From JACPUX01 sp964517465 (GTDB taxonomy: Bacteria > Pseudomonadota > Gammaproteobacteria > Burkholderiales > Casimicrobiaceae), in NCBI GenBank assembly GCA_964517465.1, contig CAZFEK010000002.1:91678-155677 (forward strand): DNA of 64,000 nt, given 5' to 3'. Of this stretch, positions 1 to 10,289 are shown one piece after another. A model generated the notes under the pieces. It saw only the letters and a list, made by a program, of their open reading frames with translations. It did no database searches and was not told where the DNA came from. The first letter of the stretch is position 1. Each line of letters begins with the position of its first letter. The translations under genes and the position numbers were made by a program.

Positions 1-938
1 AACAGCAATTCGCCTTTGGCCGGGGCACCGTCGATCAAGATGCCGTTTGCGGCCATCCGCTGGGTGTCCTCTCCGTGGCCAGGCAGACGCTGTTCCAGCA
101 TGCCGTAGTAGCTCGCTGGCACGGACTGGAAATCGATCCCCGTGCCGCGCAGCCACTCGACGCTACGGTAAATGTCCTTGGTTGCCAAAGCGACGTGTTG
201 TATGCCCTCGCCATGGTAGGCTTCGAGGTATTCCTGGATTTGCGATTTGTCGTCGCTCGATTCGTTGATCGGAATCCGAATCTTGCCGCATGGGCTGGTC
301 ATTGCCCGGCTGCGAAGGCCGGTGAGCTTGCCCTCGATGTCGAAGTAGCGCAGCTCGCGGAAATTGAAGAGGCGGGCATAGAAATCGGCCCATTCGTCCA
401 TCCGACCTCGATGAACGTTGTGGGTCAGGTGGTCGATCAAGGTGAGTCCCGCGCCCTCGGGATTGAGATTCGCTCCGGGAAGCGCGACGAAATCGACATC
501 GTAGATCGACACCGTGCCCCGGCTTGGGTAGCGATCAACGAGGTAAATCAAGGAATCTCCTATGCCCTTGATGGCCGGGATATTGAGCTCCATCGGGCCG
601 GGGTGAGACTCAACGCCCCAGGCGCCCATGGACAGCGCTTTTTGGTAGGCTGCGGCGGCGTCGCGGACGCGAAAGGCGATGGCACAAATACTGGGTCCGT
701 GCACACGCGCAAAAGACTGGGCAAAACTCGCCGTTTCGGCATTGAGCAGGAAGTTGATTCCGCCCTGTCGATAGAGCAGGACGTTCTTGGCGCGGTGCCT
801 GGCGACAGGGCGAAAACCCAGTTGCTCGAACCGAGAGCCCAGCGCTATCGGGTCGGGCGCGGCAAACTCGATGAATTCGAAGCCATCGGTGCCCATGGGG
901 TTCTCCCAGAGATCTTTATTGAGTTCCGTACTTGGCAT
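1..938 (-). CDS. hpd: 4-hydroxyphenylpyruvate dioxygenase, C-terminus cut by the window edge
   Basis: Non-haem Fe(II) dioxygenase that turns 4-hydroxyphenylpyruvate into homogentisate in cytosolic tyrosine catabolism. About 312 codons are visible; the gene leaves the window on the left, so the last 40 or so residues are missing. Both VOC-fold halves can be read. The first iron-ligand His is in DHLTHNV (about residue 170) and the second in GIQHVAL (about 248); the third ligand, a C-terminal Glu, lies outside. Start chosen at ATG 936-938, behind a G-rich stretch 4-9 nt upstream; an in-frame ATG 14 codons later (894-896) is the alternative. It is divergent from an Lrp-type regulator, an arrangement common for this gene in Proteobacteria, so regulation by that neighbour is likely but inferred. 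Confidence 0.95.
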   Translation of the reverse strand, partial: MPSTELNKDLWENPMGTDGFEFIEFAAPDPIALGSRFEQLGFRPVARHRAKNVLLYRQGGINFLLNAETASFAQSFARVHGPSICAIAFRVRDAAAAYQKALSMGAWGVESHPGPMELNIPAIKGIGDSLIYLVDRYPSRGTVSIYDVDFVALPGANLNPEGAGLTLIDHLTHNVHRGRMDEWADFYARLFNFRELRYFDIEGKLTGLRSRAMTSPCGKIRIPINESSDDKSQIQEYLEAYHGEGIQHVALATKDIYRSVEWLRGTGIDFQSVPASYYGMLEQRLPGHGEDTQRMAANGILIDGAPAKGELL

Positions 939-1070
939 GACAACCCCCCGGTTGTGTGGAATTTCTAGGATAAGCATCCACCCCTCTCGCTTGTTGTCAC
1001 GCAATTGCGGATTGCCCCGAAATCGAGCAATAATGTTTCGACTTGATTCTCCTCAAATTTCACTGATGCC

Positions 1071-1547
1071 ATGGAACTCGATCGCGCCGACCGCCGCATC
1101 CTAGAAATCGTCCAGAATGATGGGCGCATCGCAAACGTTGATTTGGCGCAGAAGGTTGCGCTTTCCCCTTCGCCTTGCCTGCGTCGGCTGAACCGTCTGG
1201 AAGAGACGGGCGTGATCGCGCGCTATGTCGCCTTGCTCGACCCGAAATCCTTGGGCCTGGGGCTCACCGCGCACCTCGAGGTGATGCTGGAAAAGCGGGT
1301 GGAGCATGCCCGCGCCACCTTCCGGCAGGCAGTGCAACGCTGGCCCGAAGTTCTAGCCTGTTACGCGCTGTCTGGGCAGTGGGACTACTTTCTCAAAGTG
1401 GTGGCGCCGGATCTCGATCACTACTCCCGGTTCCTGATGGAAAACGTGCTGTCGCTTCCGGTTGTGGTGAACGTGCAGTCGAGCTTCGTGCTCGAGCGAG
1501 TCAAAGACGGTACGGCCCTGCCGCTGCAGCATCTTCCCCCAGCCTGA
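1071..1547 (+). CDS. Lrp/AsnC-family transcriptional regulator
   Basis: 158-residue feast/famine regulator, the usual length for the family. An N-terminal winged helix-turn-helix covers about residues 1-60 (LDRADRRILEIVQNDGR, then LAQKVALSPSPCLRRLNRLE as the HTH). A RAM ligand-binding/oligomerisation domain follows (about 65-145), including the typical LSGQWDYFLKVVAPDLDHY stretch. ATG start at 1071; no strong ribosome binding site is visible. It is divergent from hpd with 132 bp between the starts, so it most likely senses an aromatic amino acid or its keto acid and controls tyrosine breakdown. The ligand is inference. It converges on the GGDEF/EAL gene with only 17 bp between stop codons. 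Confidence 0.92.
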   Translation: MELDRADRRILEIVQNDGRIANVDLAQKVALSPSPCLRRLNRLEETGVIARYVALLDPKSLGLGLTAHLEVMLEKRVEHARATFRQAVQRWPEVLACYALSGQWDYFLKVVAPDLDHYSRFLMENVLSLPVVVNVQSSFVLERVKDGTALPLQHLPPA

Positions 1548-1564
1548 GCACAGCCGCGGTCTCC

Positions 1565-4500
1565 TCAGGCTACTGCGGCCAGCGGCGCGCGCCGGGCCGC
1601 GCCGACGAAGTCCAAGAGCTGCGCTGGCGGCATCGGCTTGGCGAACAAGAAGCCTTGCAGCTCGTCGCAGCCGCATTCGATCAAAAATTCCCTTTGATCC
1701 TGGGTCTCGACGCCTTCGGCCACCACCGACAAGCCCATGCTGTGGGCAAGCGCAACGATGGCGCGGGCGATCGTCGCGCTGTCGTTGTCGTCGGGCAAAT
1801 CCTGGACGAAGGAGCGATCGATTTTGAGGCAGTCCACCGGGAAGCGCTTGAGCACCGCCAGCGAGGAGTAGCCGGTACCGAAGTCGTCTACCGCCAGCCG
1901 GACGCCGAGCTGCTTGATCGCGTGCAGGGTGGCAACGGCGCGATCGACGTTGTGCGCGATCGTGCTTTCGGTGATTTCCAACTCCAAGGCATGGGGCGGC
2001 ATGGCCTCTTCGCAGAGGATGGCGCCGACCCGGGCAACCAAGTCGGGTTGCAGGAACTGGCGCTGTGACAGGTTCACCGCCACGCGCATGCTGAGGCCTT
2101 CCTGCTCGCGCCAGTGGCGCACTTGCCGGCAGGCTTCGCGGATAACCCATTCGCCGACTTCCACGATCTTGCCGGTCTCTTCGAGCAGCGGGATGAACCG
2201 TGCGGGCGAAATCCACCCATGCTCGCTGCTTTGCCAGCGCAAAAGCGCTTCCACGCTCGTGACCGCGCCGCCGACCGCCAGCTTCGGCTGGAAGTAGAGC
2301 TGGAACTCCTGCCGCTCGATGGCGTGATGCAGGCTGCCCGTCATTTCCAGCCAGTCCTCGGCATTGCGGTTCAGTTCGGCATCGTAGAAGCGATACTGGC
2401 CGCGACCGGCATGTTTGGCGGAATACATCGCTTTGTCCGCGTTCATCATCAGGACTTGCAGGCTCTCGCCGTCGCGCGGATACAGAGCGATGCCCATGCT
2501 TGCTCCCGGCATGACGTCCTGGCCGGAGAGCCTTACGGCGGGCGCCAGGGTATCGAGCATCTTCTGCGCCACCAGGGTGGCATCTTCGGCGCGCGCCAAG
2601 TCAGAGAGCACCACGACGAACTCGTCGCCGCCTTGGCGCGCGACGGTATCGCCCTCCCGCAAGCAGGACTGAAGGCGACGCGCGACCTCCTTGAGCAACG
2701 CATCGCCCGCGTCGTGGCCCAGGGTGTCGTTGACGATCTTGAAGCGATCGAGATCGACGAAGGCCACGGCGATCATCCGACCGCTGCGCTTGGCGTGGGT
2801 CATGGCTTGCTCCAGGCGATCATTGAGCAAGTGGCGGTTGGGCAGACCGGTCAAGGCATCGTAGCGGGCAAGCTTGGCCAGCTCCTCTTCAAAGCGCACG
2901 CGCTCGGAGATGTCCTGCAGCGTGCCGACTACGCGGCGCGGGCCTTCGTCGTCGAATTCGAGTTCGGCCTGCAGCGCCAGGTGGGCGATGGCCCCGTCCT
3001 CGAGTTTGGCCCTGAACTTGCAACCAGCCGCGCTCGTTTCGCCGGCTCCCAGGCGCGTCAGGACCTCGCTCATGGCGCCCCGATCCTCCGGATGGGCGTA
3101 TTCAAGCATCACCTCGCGGCTTGGCGCGGCTTGAAAGAATTCATCGCCAAACAACAGATGGATTTGATCCGACCAGTTCACGTTGCCGCTGCGCAGATCC
3201 CACTCCCAGCTGCCCAGGCGCGCAATGTGCTGGGCGCGGGTGAGGCTCGCCTCGCTGCGGCGCAAAGCGGCTTCCGCTTCGTCGCGGCTGGCGTTGTTGC
3301 GCAATGCGCCAATGGCGAAACCGAGGTCTTGTGCAAGTTCATCGAGCAAGGCGCATTCAGCTTCGGAGAAGGAATCCTTGGGAGCGTAGAGCAGCAGCAC
3401 CCCTTCGATCTGGCCGTTGACCCGCAGCGGAAAGCCGCCCACCGAGCGAAAGCCGACGCGACGCGAGAATTCGTGCCAGGGCGCAAAACGCGGATCGGTC
3501 CAAGTGTCGCGGATGATGCAGCGCTGACCGCTACGTATGGCATTCCCTGCCGCCCCTCGCCCGCGCGGGCCATCATCCCATCGCGAATCGATTCCTTCCA
3601 GGCCCTCCCGCAGCGCCTGCGGCCCGGCTCCGGTGCGAGGCAGCACCCGTTTTTCCGGAGGCGGACCGGCATCGCCGATCCAGGCGCCGATGTAGTTGCC
3701 CATATCGACGATAACCTCGCACACCCGCGCCAGGAGAGCGCGCTCGTCGCGGAACTCTCGTGCCGCATGGCTGGTAGCGGTGAGAAGCCGGAGTGCCCGG
3801 TTGATTCGCTGAAGCTCCTCTTCGCGTTGATACTTGGCGGTTTGATCGCGCACCACGGCGATGAGCACTGCGCTTCGGCCCTGGCCACGCACGCCCAGGC
3901 TGACATTGGCGATAAACTCGCCGCCATCGCGACGCACCCCCCTGAGCGGCTGATTGCCTCCCGCGGGCTCCAACTCGCGCGTACCTTCCTGGGCGGGCTC
4001 GATTAAGTGGCGCCAGCGCAAATCCGGCAGCAAGGCGTCGATCCGGACCTGGCGCGCGGCCTGAGTGCCGTAGCCGAATAGCGCTTTGACCTTGCGGTTG
4101 GTGAGCAAGACCTGTCCTTCGGCATCGCAAACGATCACCGCATCCGGAGCCGTGCGCAGAATGGCTTCGTATTGCTCGGCGAGATCCCTCATGTCGTTTT
4201 CGATGTGATTGATGCGCCGGGCGGTGCGCCACATGAGAAGAAAAATCACCGCGAAGCCGAAGCTTGCGAACAGGATGGTGGCAAAACGCTGCTCGATCCA
4301 GCCGCGGTTGAGCGCAAACAGCTGGAGCCACCCGCCGACGAAGAACACTACCAGCGCTTCCGGCAAAATGGCGCGCAGGAGCGTTCCTCCTCCCGACGTG
4401 CTGACCAATAGCGAGAGCAAGCCGCTGCGTGCGGCAATGGCGAAAGGCAGGCCGAAACCGATGGCGGCAAAACTCAGCGTCGCGCCCGGAGGCATCGCCG

Positions 4501-5092
4501 CGAAACCCCGCAGCAGCAACATGCCCAGCTCGCCGTAGGCATGGCCCACGATTCCCAGGCCGGAGCCGGCCCAAATCGCCAGACCGAGCAGTTCGCCGTA
4601 GAAAGCCAGGCGAGCTGCACCCCAGAAGCCGGCCAAGAGCGCCAAACCAACCAGGAGAAATCCGATTGCGCTTTGCGGCGCCGCCGGCAGCTCCATAGGC
4701 TCGGGCAAGATCCGCAGCCTTTCCGCGGTTAGCGGCGCGATCAAGGAGTAAGCTCCGTCGGCAAGCTGCAAGAGCCCAAGACCGACCAGCAGCCCGCCGC
4801 AAGTGACGACGAAGTGCCGTACCAGAACGCGATCCCGGGAAAAGACCGCCGCCAGCAGCGCCAGACCGCCTATGCTCAGCCCCAACCCCGTGTCCGGAAC
4901 GATCGGCGGGCCATCCAGGTACAGTCGGCGCAGGAAGTCGTGATCGAAGATGTGACCGGCCAGCGAAGCGAGCCCGCAAACCAGGGCGAAAAGAGCGCAG
5001 GCGCCGGCTACCCAAGCCGCCTTGTCCCCCGAGGCCGCCGCTTGAGCAAAACGGCGCTCAAGTCCAGCCAGGTTGAAGATATGGCGGGCCAC
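1565..5092 (-). CDS. Membrane-bound PAS/GAF/GGDEF/EAL cyclic-di-GMP signalling protein
   Basis: 1175 residues. Roughly residues 25-290 hold about eight hydrophobic helices (membrane sensor resembling MASE-type modules). Next come a PAS domain (about 305-420, starting ILRTAPDAVIVCDAEG), a GAF domain (about 450-605), a second PAS (about 615-735, MARLGSWEWDL-like start), a GGDEF domain (about 745-905) and an EAL domain (about 925-1165). The diguanylate cyclase signature RQGGDEF is intact. The phosphodiesterase motifs EALLRW, the DDFGTGYSSL loop and VVAEGVET are also intact, so both activities are possible. Start taken as GTG at 5092; no clear Shine-Dalgarno is seen, so the exact start is uncertain. 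It stands alone on its strand; the 500 bp upstream hold a repeat element and a tRNA terminator. Signal and output are unknown. Confidence 0.93.
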   Translation of the reverse strand: MARHIFNLAGLERRFAQAAASGDKAAWVAGACALFALVCGLASLAGHIFDHDFLRRLYLDGPPIVPDTGLGLSIGGLALLAAVFSRDRVLVRHFVVTCGGLLVGLGLLQLADGAYSLIAPLTAERLRILPEPMELPAAPQSAIGFLLVGLALLAGFWGAARLAFYGELLGLAIWAGSGLGIVGHAYGELGMLLLRGFAAMPPGATLSFAAIGFGLPFAIAARSGLLSLLVSTSGGGTLLRAILPEALVVFFVGGWLQLFALNRGWIEQRFATILFASFGFAVIFLLMWRTARRINHIENDMRDLAEQYEAILRTAPDAVIVCDAEGQVLLTNRKVKALFGYGTQAARQVRIDALLPDLRWRHLIEPAQEGTRELEPAGGNQPLRGVRRDGGEFIANVSLGVRGQGRSAVLIAVVRDQTAKYQREEELQRINRALRLLTATSHAAREFRDERALLARVCEVIVDMGNYIGAWIGDAGPPPEKRVLPRTGAGPQALREGLEGIDSRWDDGPRGRGAAGNAIRSGQRCIIRDTWTDPRFAPWHEFSRRVGFRSVGGFPLRVNGQIEGVLLLYAPKDSFSEAECALLDELAQDLGFAIGALRNNASRDEAEAALRRSEASLTRAQHIARLGSWEWDLRSGNVNWSDQIHLLFGDEFFQAAPSREVMLEYAHPEDRGAMSEVLTRLGAGETSAAGCKFRAKLEDGAIAHLALQAELEFDDEGPRRVVGTLQDISERVRFEEELAKLARYDALTGLPNRHLLNDRLEQAMTHAKRSGRMIAVAFVDLDRFKIVNDTLGHDAGDALLKEVARRLQSCLREGDTVARQGGDEFVVVLSDLARAEDATLVAQKMLDTLAPAVRLSGQDVMPGASMGIALYPRDGESLQVLMMNADKAMYSAKHAGRGQYRFYDAELNRNAEDWLEMTGSLHHAIERQEFQLYFQPKLAVGGAVTSVEALLRWQSSEHGWISPARFIPLLEETGKIVEVGEWVIREACRQVRHWREQEGLSMRVAVNLSQRQFLQPDLVARVGAILCEEAMPPHALELEITESTIAHNVDRAVATLHAIKQLGVRLAVDDFGTGYSSLAVLKRFPVDCLKIDRSFVQDLPDDNDSATIARAIVALAHSMGLSVVAEGVETQDQREFLIECGCDELQGFLFAKPMPPAQLLDFVGAARRAPLAAVA

Positions 5093-5422
5093 GGTCCGGG
5101 CTTTCAGCGATCAGCAAACCGCCCCATCGGGCCGTGGCGCGAATGGGATGCTGCGGTCAGGTAACGGATCCGAAATCATGTGCACCACTCCTCAAGGCAC
5201 ATCGGTTGCACGAGACGCGACAAAACGCACCCGTTCAGGGGAGCGGATATTTGCTAACGGCCTGAATCGTGAAAGCTTTAGCCGCGCGCAGGGGATTTCG
5301 CGCCAAGCTGGGCGGCCGCCGGGCGGGAAACGCGGCGCCAAAGCTGGCCTGATCTCGCCGCGCCCTGGGCGCCGGGACTGCCGCGGCTGCGCCGCAGCGT
5401 CCTGCGGGTTTGGCTCGGGGAT
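5093..5422. other. Intergenic region upstream of the GGDEF/EAL gene
   Basis: About 330 bp with no gene I can support. It must contain the promoter of the cyclic-di-GMP gene that starts at 5092, but no convincing -35/-10 pair stands out. GC-rich; short ORFs in all frames look like noise. Confidence 0.5.
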
Positions 5423-5519
5423 ACCTTCCCCCCGCCCCCTTCCGGCGGAAAGGGGTGAGTGCGGTTCGCGGGCCAAGCCCGCTCCGGTGGTTGATTTGCG
5501 CGCCCCCTGGGCGGCCGTG
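5423..5519 (+). repeat. Dispersed hairpin repeat, copy A
   Basis: About 97 bp related to the tandem units at 11131-11425. It has the same order of parts: a C-rich arm, a G-rich arm forming a hairpin (5436-5455), the motif GTGAGTGCGGTTCGC, a variable GC-rich spacer, then TTGATTTGCGCGCCCC and GGGCGGCC. The hairpin arms differ in sequence from the other copies but still pair, which suggests that the fold is conserved. It lies between the tRNA terminator and the GGDEF/EAL gene. No coding function is seen. Confidence 0.7.
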
Positions 5520-5576
5520 CGTGCGCGCCTGACCCTGGTCGAACCCCCAGGGTTCGCTTCCCTTCACCCTCAAAGG

Positions 5577-5600
5577 AAAACCCGCCTGGCGGCGGGTTTT
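5577..5600 (-). terminator. Intrinsic terminator of the tRNA-Gly gene
   Basis: Perfect 10-bp stem AAAACCCGCC/GGCGGGTTTT with a 4-nt loop, beginning 6 nt after the tRNA 3' end. Read on the minus strand the stem ends in TTTT, as expected for a Rho-independent terminator. Confidence 0.85.
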
Positions 5601-5605
5601 CGGAT

Positions 5606-5679
5606 TGGAGCGGGTGAAGGGAATCGAACCCTCGTATGCAGCTTGGGAAGCTGCCGTTCTGCCATTGAACTACACCCGC
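5606..5679 (-). tRNA. tRNA-Gly (anticodon CCC)
   Basis: 74-nt cloverleaf on the minus strand. Acceptor stem GCGGGTG pairs with CACCCGC, discriminator is T, and the 3' CCA is encoded. The D arm contains TAGTTCAATGGCAGAA, the anticodon stem GCAGC/GCTGC encloses loop TTCCCAA (anticodon CCC, reading GGG), and the T arm contains GGTTCGATTCC. Anticodon assigned by alignment of the loop with the well-known tRNA-Gly(GCC) layout. It is flanked by a promoter-like pair upstream and a terminator downstream, so it is probably a single-gene transcript. Confidence 0.97.
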
Positions 5680-5689
5680 GTGGCTGCGG

Positions 5690-5719
5690 ATTCTAGCCGT
5701 TTTGGGGGTAGGGGCGCAA
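5690..5719 (-). promoter_or_regulatory. Probable sigma-70 promoter of tRNA-Gly
   Basis: On the minus strand, TTGCGC (5714-5719) and TAGAAT (5690-5695) are separated by 18 bp, with the -10 box 10 nt before the mature tRNA 5' end. It is divergent from the thiC leader. Confidence 0.55.
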
Positions 5720-5763
5720 ACGCGGTTTGCATTTGTGGGCGGTTTTCAGTACCGTGTCGGCAT

Positions 5764-5846
5764 CGCTGGGGGTCCTGGGATGCCGCTTTTCCCGGGTGAG
5801 AAAGTCCCTTTGAACCTGACGCAGATAATGCTGCCGCAGGGAAGCG
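5764..5846 (+). promoter_or_regulatory. TPP riboswitch (THI box) of thiC
   Basis: The leader carries the conserved aptamer pieces GGGTGAGAAAGTCCC, TTTGAACCTGA and GATAATG, then CGCAGGGAAGCG closing the P1 stem with CGCT at 5764-5767. The aptamer ends 49 nt before the thiC ATG. When thiamine pyrophosphate binds, such elements turn off thiamine synthesis genes. No clear intrinsic terminator follows, so translation-level control is more likely; this last point is inference. Confidence 0.95.
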
Positions 5847-5895
5847 TTTTCCGCGCCTCCCTGTTGACCGACCAGGAACATCTGAGGTTGCCGGA

Positions 5896-7767
<1,872 letters not shown>

Positions 7768-7769
7768 TC

Positions 7770-8453
7770 ATGCCCAGCGCGGACGAAGCTCTGCCCCCGG
7801 CCCAAGGGAGAATTCTCCCCGAGCTGTCGCTCAACGAGGGGCGCGTGCTCGGTGTGCTGATCGAAAAACAGCACACCGTGCCCGACACCTATCCCTTGTC
7901 GCTCAACGCCCTCGTTGCCGGTTGCAACCAAAAAACGAGCCGCGACCCGGTGCTCGATTTGAGCGAGGCCGAAGTGCTGGCAGCACTCGACGGACTCAAA
8001 GACCAGGCGCTCATCATCGAAAGCAGCGGCGGGCGCGTCACCCGCTATGCCCACAACGCCGAGCGCGTGCTGCAATTACCCAGCCAGGCCACCGCGCTCC
8101 TGACCGTGTTGCTGCTGCGCGGCCCGCAAACCGCGGGCGAGCTGCGCAACAACTGCGAGCGCCTGCATCGCTTCGCCGACATTTCCGCGGTGGATGCTTT
8201 TCTCGAAGAACTTGCCGCGCGGCCGAGCGGCGCCTTGGTCGTCGAATTGCCGCGCGCCGCCGGCACGCGTGAAACCCGCTGGGCGCAGTTACTCACCGGC
8301 AAGCCTGCGCTCGCGGCTTTTGCCCCGGCGCCAGGTGCGCCCGATCGCCACTCCGACGTCGAAGCACGCCTCGCCGCGCTCGAAGCCGAGGTATCCGCGC
8401 TGAAGGAAGTCTTGGCGCGCGTCGTGGAAGGGCTGGAAACCAGCAAGCCCTGA
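7770..8453 (+). CDS. YceH-family (UPF0502/DUF480) winged-helix protein
   Basis: 227 residues from ATG 7770, two bases after the thiC stop; an overlapping TTG at 7764 is a less likely start. It matches the YceH family across its length: LSLNEGRVLGVLIEKQ at the N-terminus, then YPLSLNALVAGCNQKTSRDPV, VTRYAHN and LLLRGPQTAGELRNN, which form two winged-helix domains (about residues 15-180). A C-terminal helix (about 195-225, LAALEAEVSALKEVLARVVE) looks like a coiled coil. The molecular function of the family is not established. Its position behind thiC suggests co-transcription with it. Confidence 0.9.
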   Translation: MPSADEALPPAQGRILPELSLNEGRVLGVLIEKQHTVPDTYPLSLNALVAGCNQKTSRDPVLDLSEAEVLAALDGLKDQALIIESSGGRVTRYAHNAERVLQLPSQATALLTVLLLRGPQTAGELRNNCERLHRFADISAVDAFLEELAARPSGALVVELPRAAGTRETRWAQLLTGKPALAAFAPAPGAPDRHSDVEARLAALEAEVSALKEVLARVVEGLETSKP

Positions 8454-8667
8454 GCACCGCTCGGGAGAAGCGGCGGCAGCGACGGGCGCGAGCTGGTGGA
8501 AGGCTTGTTGCTGCAGATGGAGCGCCACGGCGCCGAAACTCCAGGCCTCGGTTCGGTTCCCATAGAGAGCTTGCGGCAGGCATTGGGTTTGTCCCGCGCA
8601 CCCTGAGTAGCGGGCTCCTTGGGCCAGACTTTTGGCCTTCCGGCTGGAGCCGCCCCGCCGGTCGGCG
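8454..8667. other. Intergenic region between the yceH-like gene and the ahcY promoter
   Basis: About 210 bp of GC-rich sequence. I see no gene, no T-rich terminator and no repeat. The ORFs that cross it on the minus strand are extensions of antisense shadows. Confidence 0.5.
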
Positions 8668-8695
8668 TTGAACCGGCACCCGAAGCGGGTATAAT
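8668..8695 (+). promoter_or_regulatory. Sigma-70 promoter of the ahcY-metF transcript
   Basis: TTGAAC (8668-8673) and a perfect TATAAT (8690-8695) with a 16-bp spacer. Transcription would begin near 8702, just before the SAH aptamer, which supports the assignment. Confidence 0.8.
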
Positions 8696-8705
8696 TTGGC
8701 CCTCT

Positions 8706-8770
8706 GCCGAGGAGCGCTGCGAGGTTTCCCCCAGGCTCGGCGAATCTATACGTATGAACCGCGCTCGCCC
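8706..8770 (+). promoter_or_regulatory. S-adenosylhomocysteine (SAH) riboswitch
   Basis: Contains the conserved core GCCGAGGAGCGCTGC, then CCAGGCTCGGC closing P1, and the downstream GCGCTCG that can pair back with GAGCGC to form the pseudoknot. SAH riboswitches are known upstream of ahcY and raise expression when SAH accumulates. This fits the ahcY gene 70 nt downstream. Confidence 0.92.
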
Positions 8771-8782
8771 AACCTGCGCCTT

Positions 8783-8816
8783 GCAGGGGATCCGGGTGAG
8801 TCCGCGTTTCCCCTGC
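8783..8816 (+). promoter_or_regulatory. Hairpin between SAH aptamer and ahcY start
   Basis: GCAGGGG (8783-8789) pairs with CCCCTGC (8810-8816) around a 20-nt loop. It lies between the aptamer and the ribosome binding site (AGGAG, 8831-8835) and has no T-tract. It may be part of the expression platform; this is inference. Confidence 0.45.
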
Positions 8817-8840
8817 CAGGCCATGAGCGAAGGAGCAATC

Positions 8841-10250
8841 ATGAACGCTGTGGTCGAATTGAAGGACTTTTACGTCGCCGACTTGGGCCTTGCCGATTGG
8901 GGGCGCAAGGAAATCCGTATCGCCGAAACCGAAATGCCCGGCCTCATGGCCGTGCGCGAGGAATACGCCGCGAGGCAGCCTTTGAAAGGCGCGCGCGTCG
9001 CCGGAAGTCTGCACATGACCATCCAGACGGCGGTGCTGATCGAAACCCTGAAAGCCCTGGGCGCGGAGGTGCGCTGGGCTTCGTGCAATATCTTCTCCAC
9101 TCAGGACCACGCCGCCGCGGCAATCGCCGCCGCGGGCACACCGGTCTTCGCCTTCAAGGGCGAGTCGCTGGCCGAATATTGGGATTTTACCCACCGCATT
9201 TTCGAGTGGGGCGACGGCGGCGTGCCCAACATGATTCTCGATGACGGCGGCGACGCAACGCTGTTGGTGCATCTGGGGCTGAAGGCGGAGAGCGACCCGT
9301 CGGTGATCGCCAAGCCCACCAACGAGGAAGAAGAGGCACTATTTGCTTCCATAAAAAAGCGTCTGGCCAGCAAGCCCGGCTGGTACGCCAACATCGCCAA
9401 GGCGATTCGCGGCGTCACTGAAGAAACCACTACCGGCGTGCATCGGCTTTATCAAATGCACAGCGAAAAGCGGCTGCTTTTTCCGGCGATCAACGTCAAC
9501 GATTCGGTCACCAAGAGCAAGTTCGACAATCTCTACGGCTGCCGCGAATCGCTGGTCGATGGCATCAAGCGCGCCACTGACGTGATGATTGCCGGCAAGA
9601 TCGCCGTGGTGGCGGGTTACGGCGACGTGGGCAAGGGCTGCGCGCAAAGCCTGCGCGGGTTAGGTGCCACGGTGTGGGTGACCGAGATCGACCCCATCTG
9701 CGCCTTGCAGGCGGCGATGGAGGGCTATCGTGTGGTTACGCTGGACGACGCTTGCTCGCACGCCGACATTTTCGTCACCGCCACGGGCAATTTGCGCGTC
9801 ATCAGCCACGAGCATATGTTGCGCATGAAGGACCAAGCCATCGTGTGCAACATCGGGCATTTCGATTCCGAGATCGATGTGGCGAGCTTGAAGCGCTACA
9901 CCTGGGAGAACATCAAGCCGCAAGTCGATCATGTGATTTTTCCCGACGGCCGCCGCATCATTCTCTTGGCGGAGGGACGTCTGGTGAACCTCGGCTGTGC
10001 CACCGGGCATCCGTCTTTCGTGATGTCCAACTCCTTCACCAATCAGGTGCTGGCGCAGATCGAACTCTTTACCCGGCGTGAGGCCTATCCGATCGGCGTG
10101 TACACCCTACCCAAGGCGCTCGATGAGATGGTGGCGCGGCTGCATCTCAGGAAATTGGGCGCCAAACTCACCGTCTTGAGCGATGAGCAGGCGGCCTACA
10201 TCGGCGTGGCCAAAGACGGCCCCTTCAAGTCCGAGCATTATCGGTATTGA
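8841..10250 (+). CDS. ahcY: Adenosylhomocysteinase (SAH hydrolase)
   Basis: 469 residues. Splits S-adenosylhomocysteine into homocysteine and adenosine, removing the inhibitory product of methyl transfer; cytosolic NAD-dependent enzyme. Family hallmarks: HMTIQTAVLIETL near the N-terminus, the NAD-binding loop GYGDVGKGCAQSLRG at about residue 258, and the C-terminal KSEHYRY ending. Start chosen at ATG 8841 with AGGAG 5 nt upstream; the frame is open further upstream through the riboswitch, and an ATG at 8823 lacks a good ribosome binding site. It is controlled by the SAH riboswitch and followed after 39 bp by metF, so homocysteine release is coupled to its remethylation. Confidence 0.98.
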   Translation: MNAVVELKDFYVADLGLADWGRKEIRIAETEMPGLMAVREEYAARQPLKGARVAGSLHMTIQTAVLIETLKALGAEVRWASCNIFSTQDHAAAAIAAAGTPVFAFKGESLAEYWDFTHRIFEWGDGGVPNMILDDGGDATLLVHLGLKAESDPSVIAKPTNEEEEALFASIKKRLASKPGWYANIAKAIRGVTEETTTGVHRLYQMHSEKRLLFPAINVNDSVTKSKFDNLYGCRESLVDGIKRATDVMIAGKIAVVAGYGDVGKGCAQSLRGLGATVWVTEIDPICALQAAMEGYRVVTLDDACSHADIFVTATGNLRVISHEHMLRMKDQAIVCNIGHFDSEIDVASLKRYTWENIKPQVDHVIFPDGRRIILLAEGRLVNLGCATGHPSFVMSNSFTNQVLAQIELFTRREAYPIGVYTLPKALDEMVARLHLRKLGAKLTVLSDEQAAYIGVAKDGPFKSEHYRY

Positions 10251-10289
10251 GAAAGGGCGCGGGCGATCCGGGTCGCTCGCGTTGCTCCC

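Noticed and set aside
2114..4006. 630-residue plus-strand ORF inside the GGDEF/EAL gene
   Set aside because: It is a mirror frame of the real minus-strand gene, which has intact PAS, GAF, GGDEF and EAL motifs.
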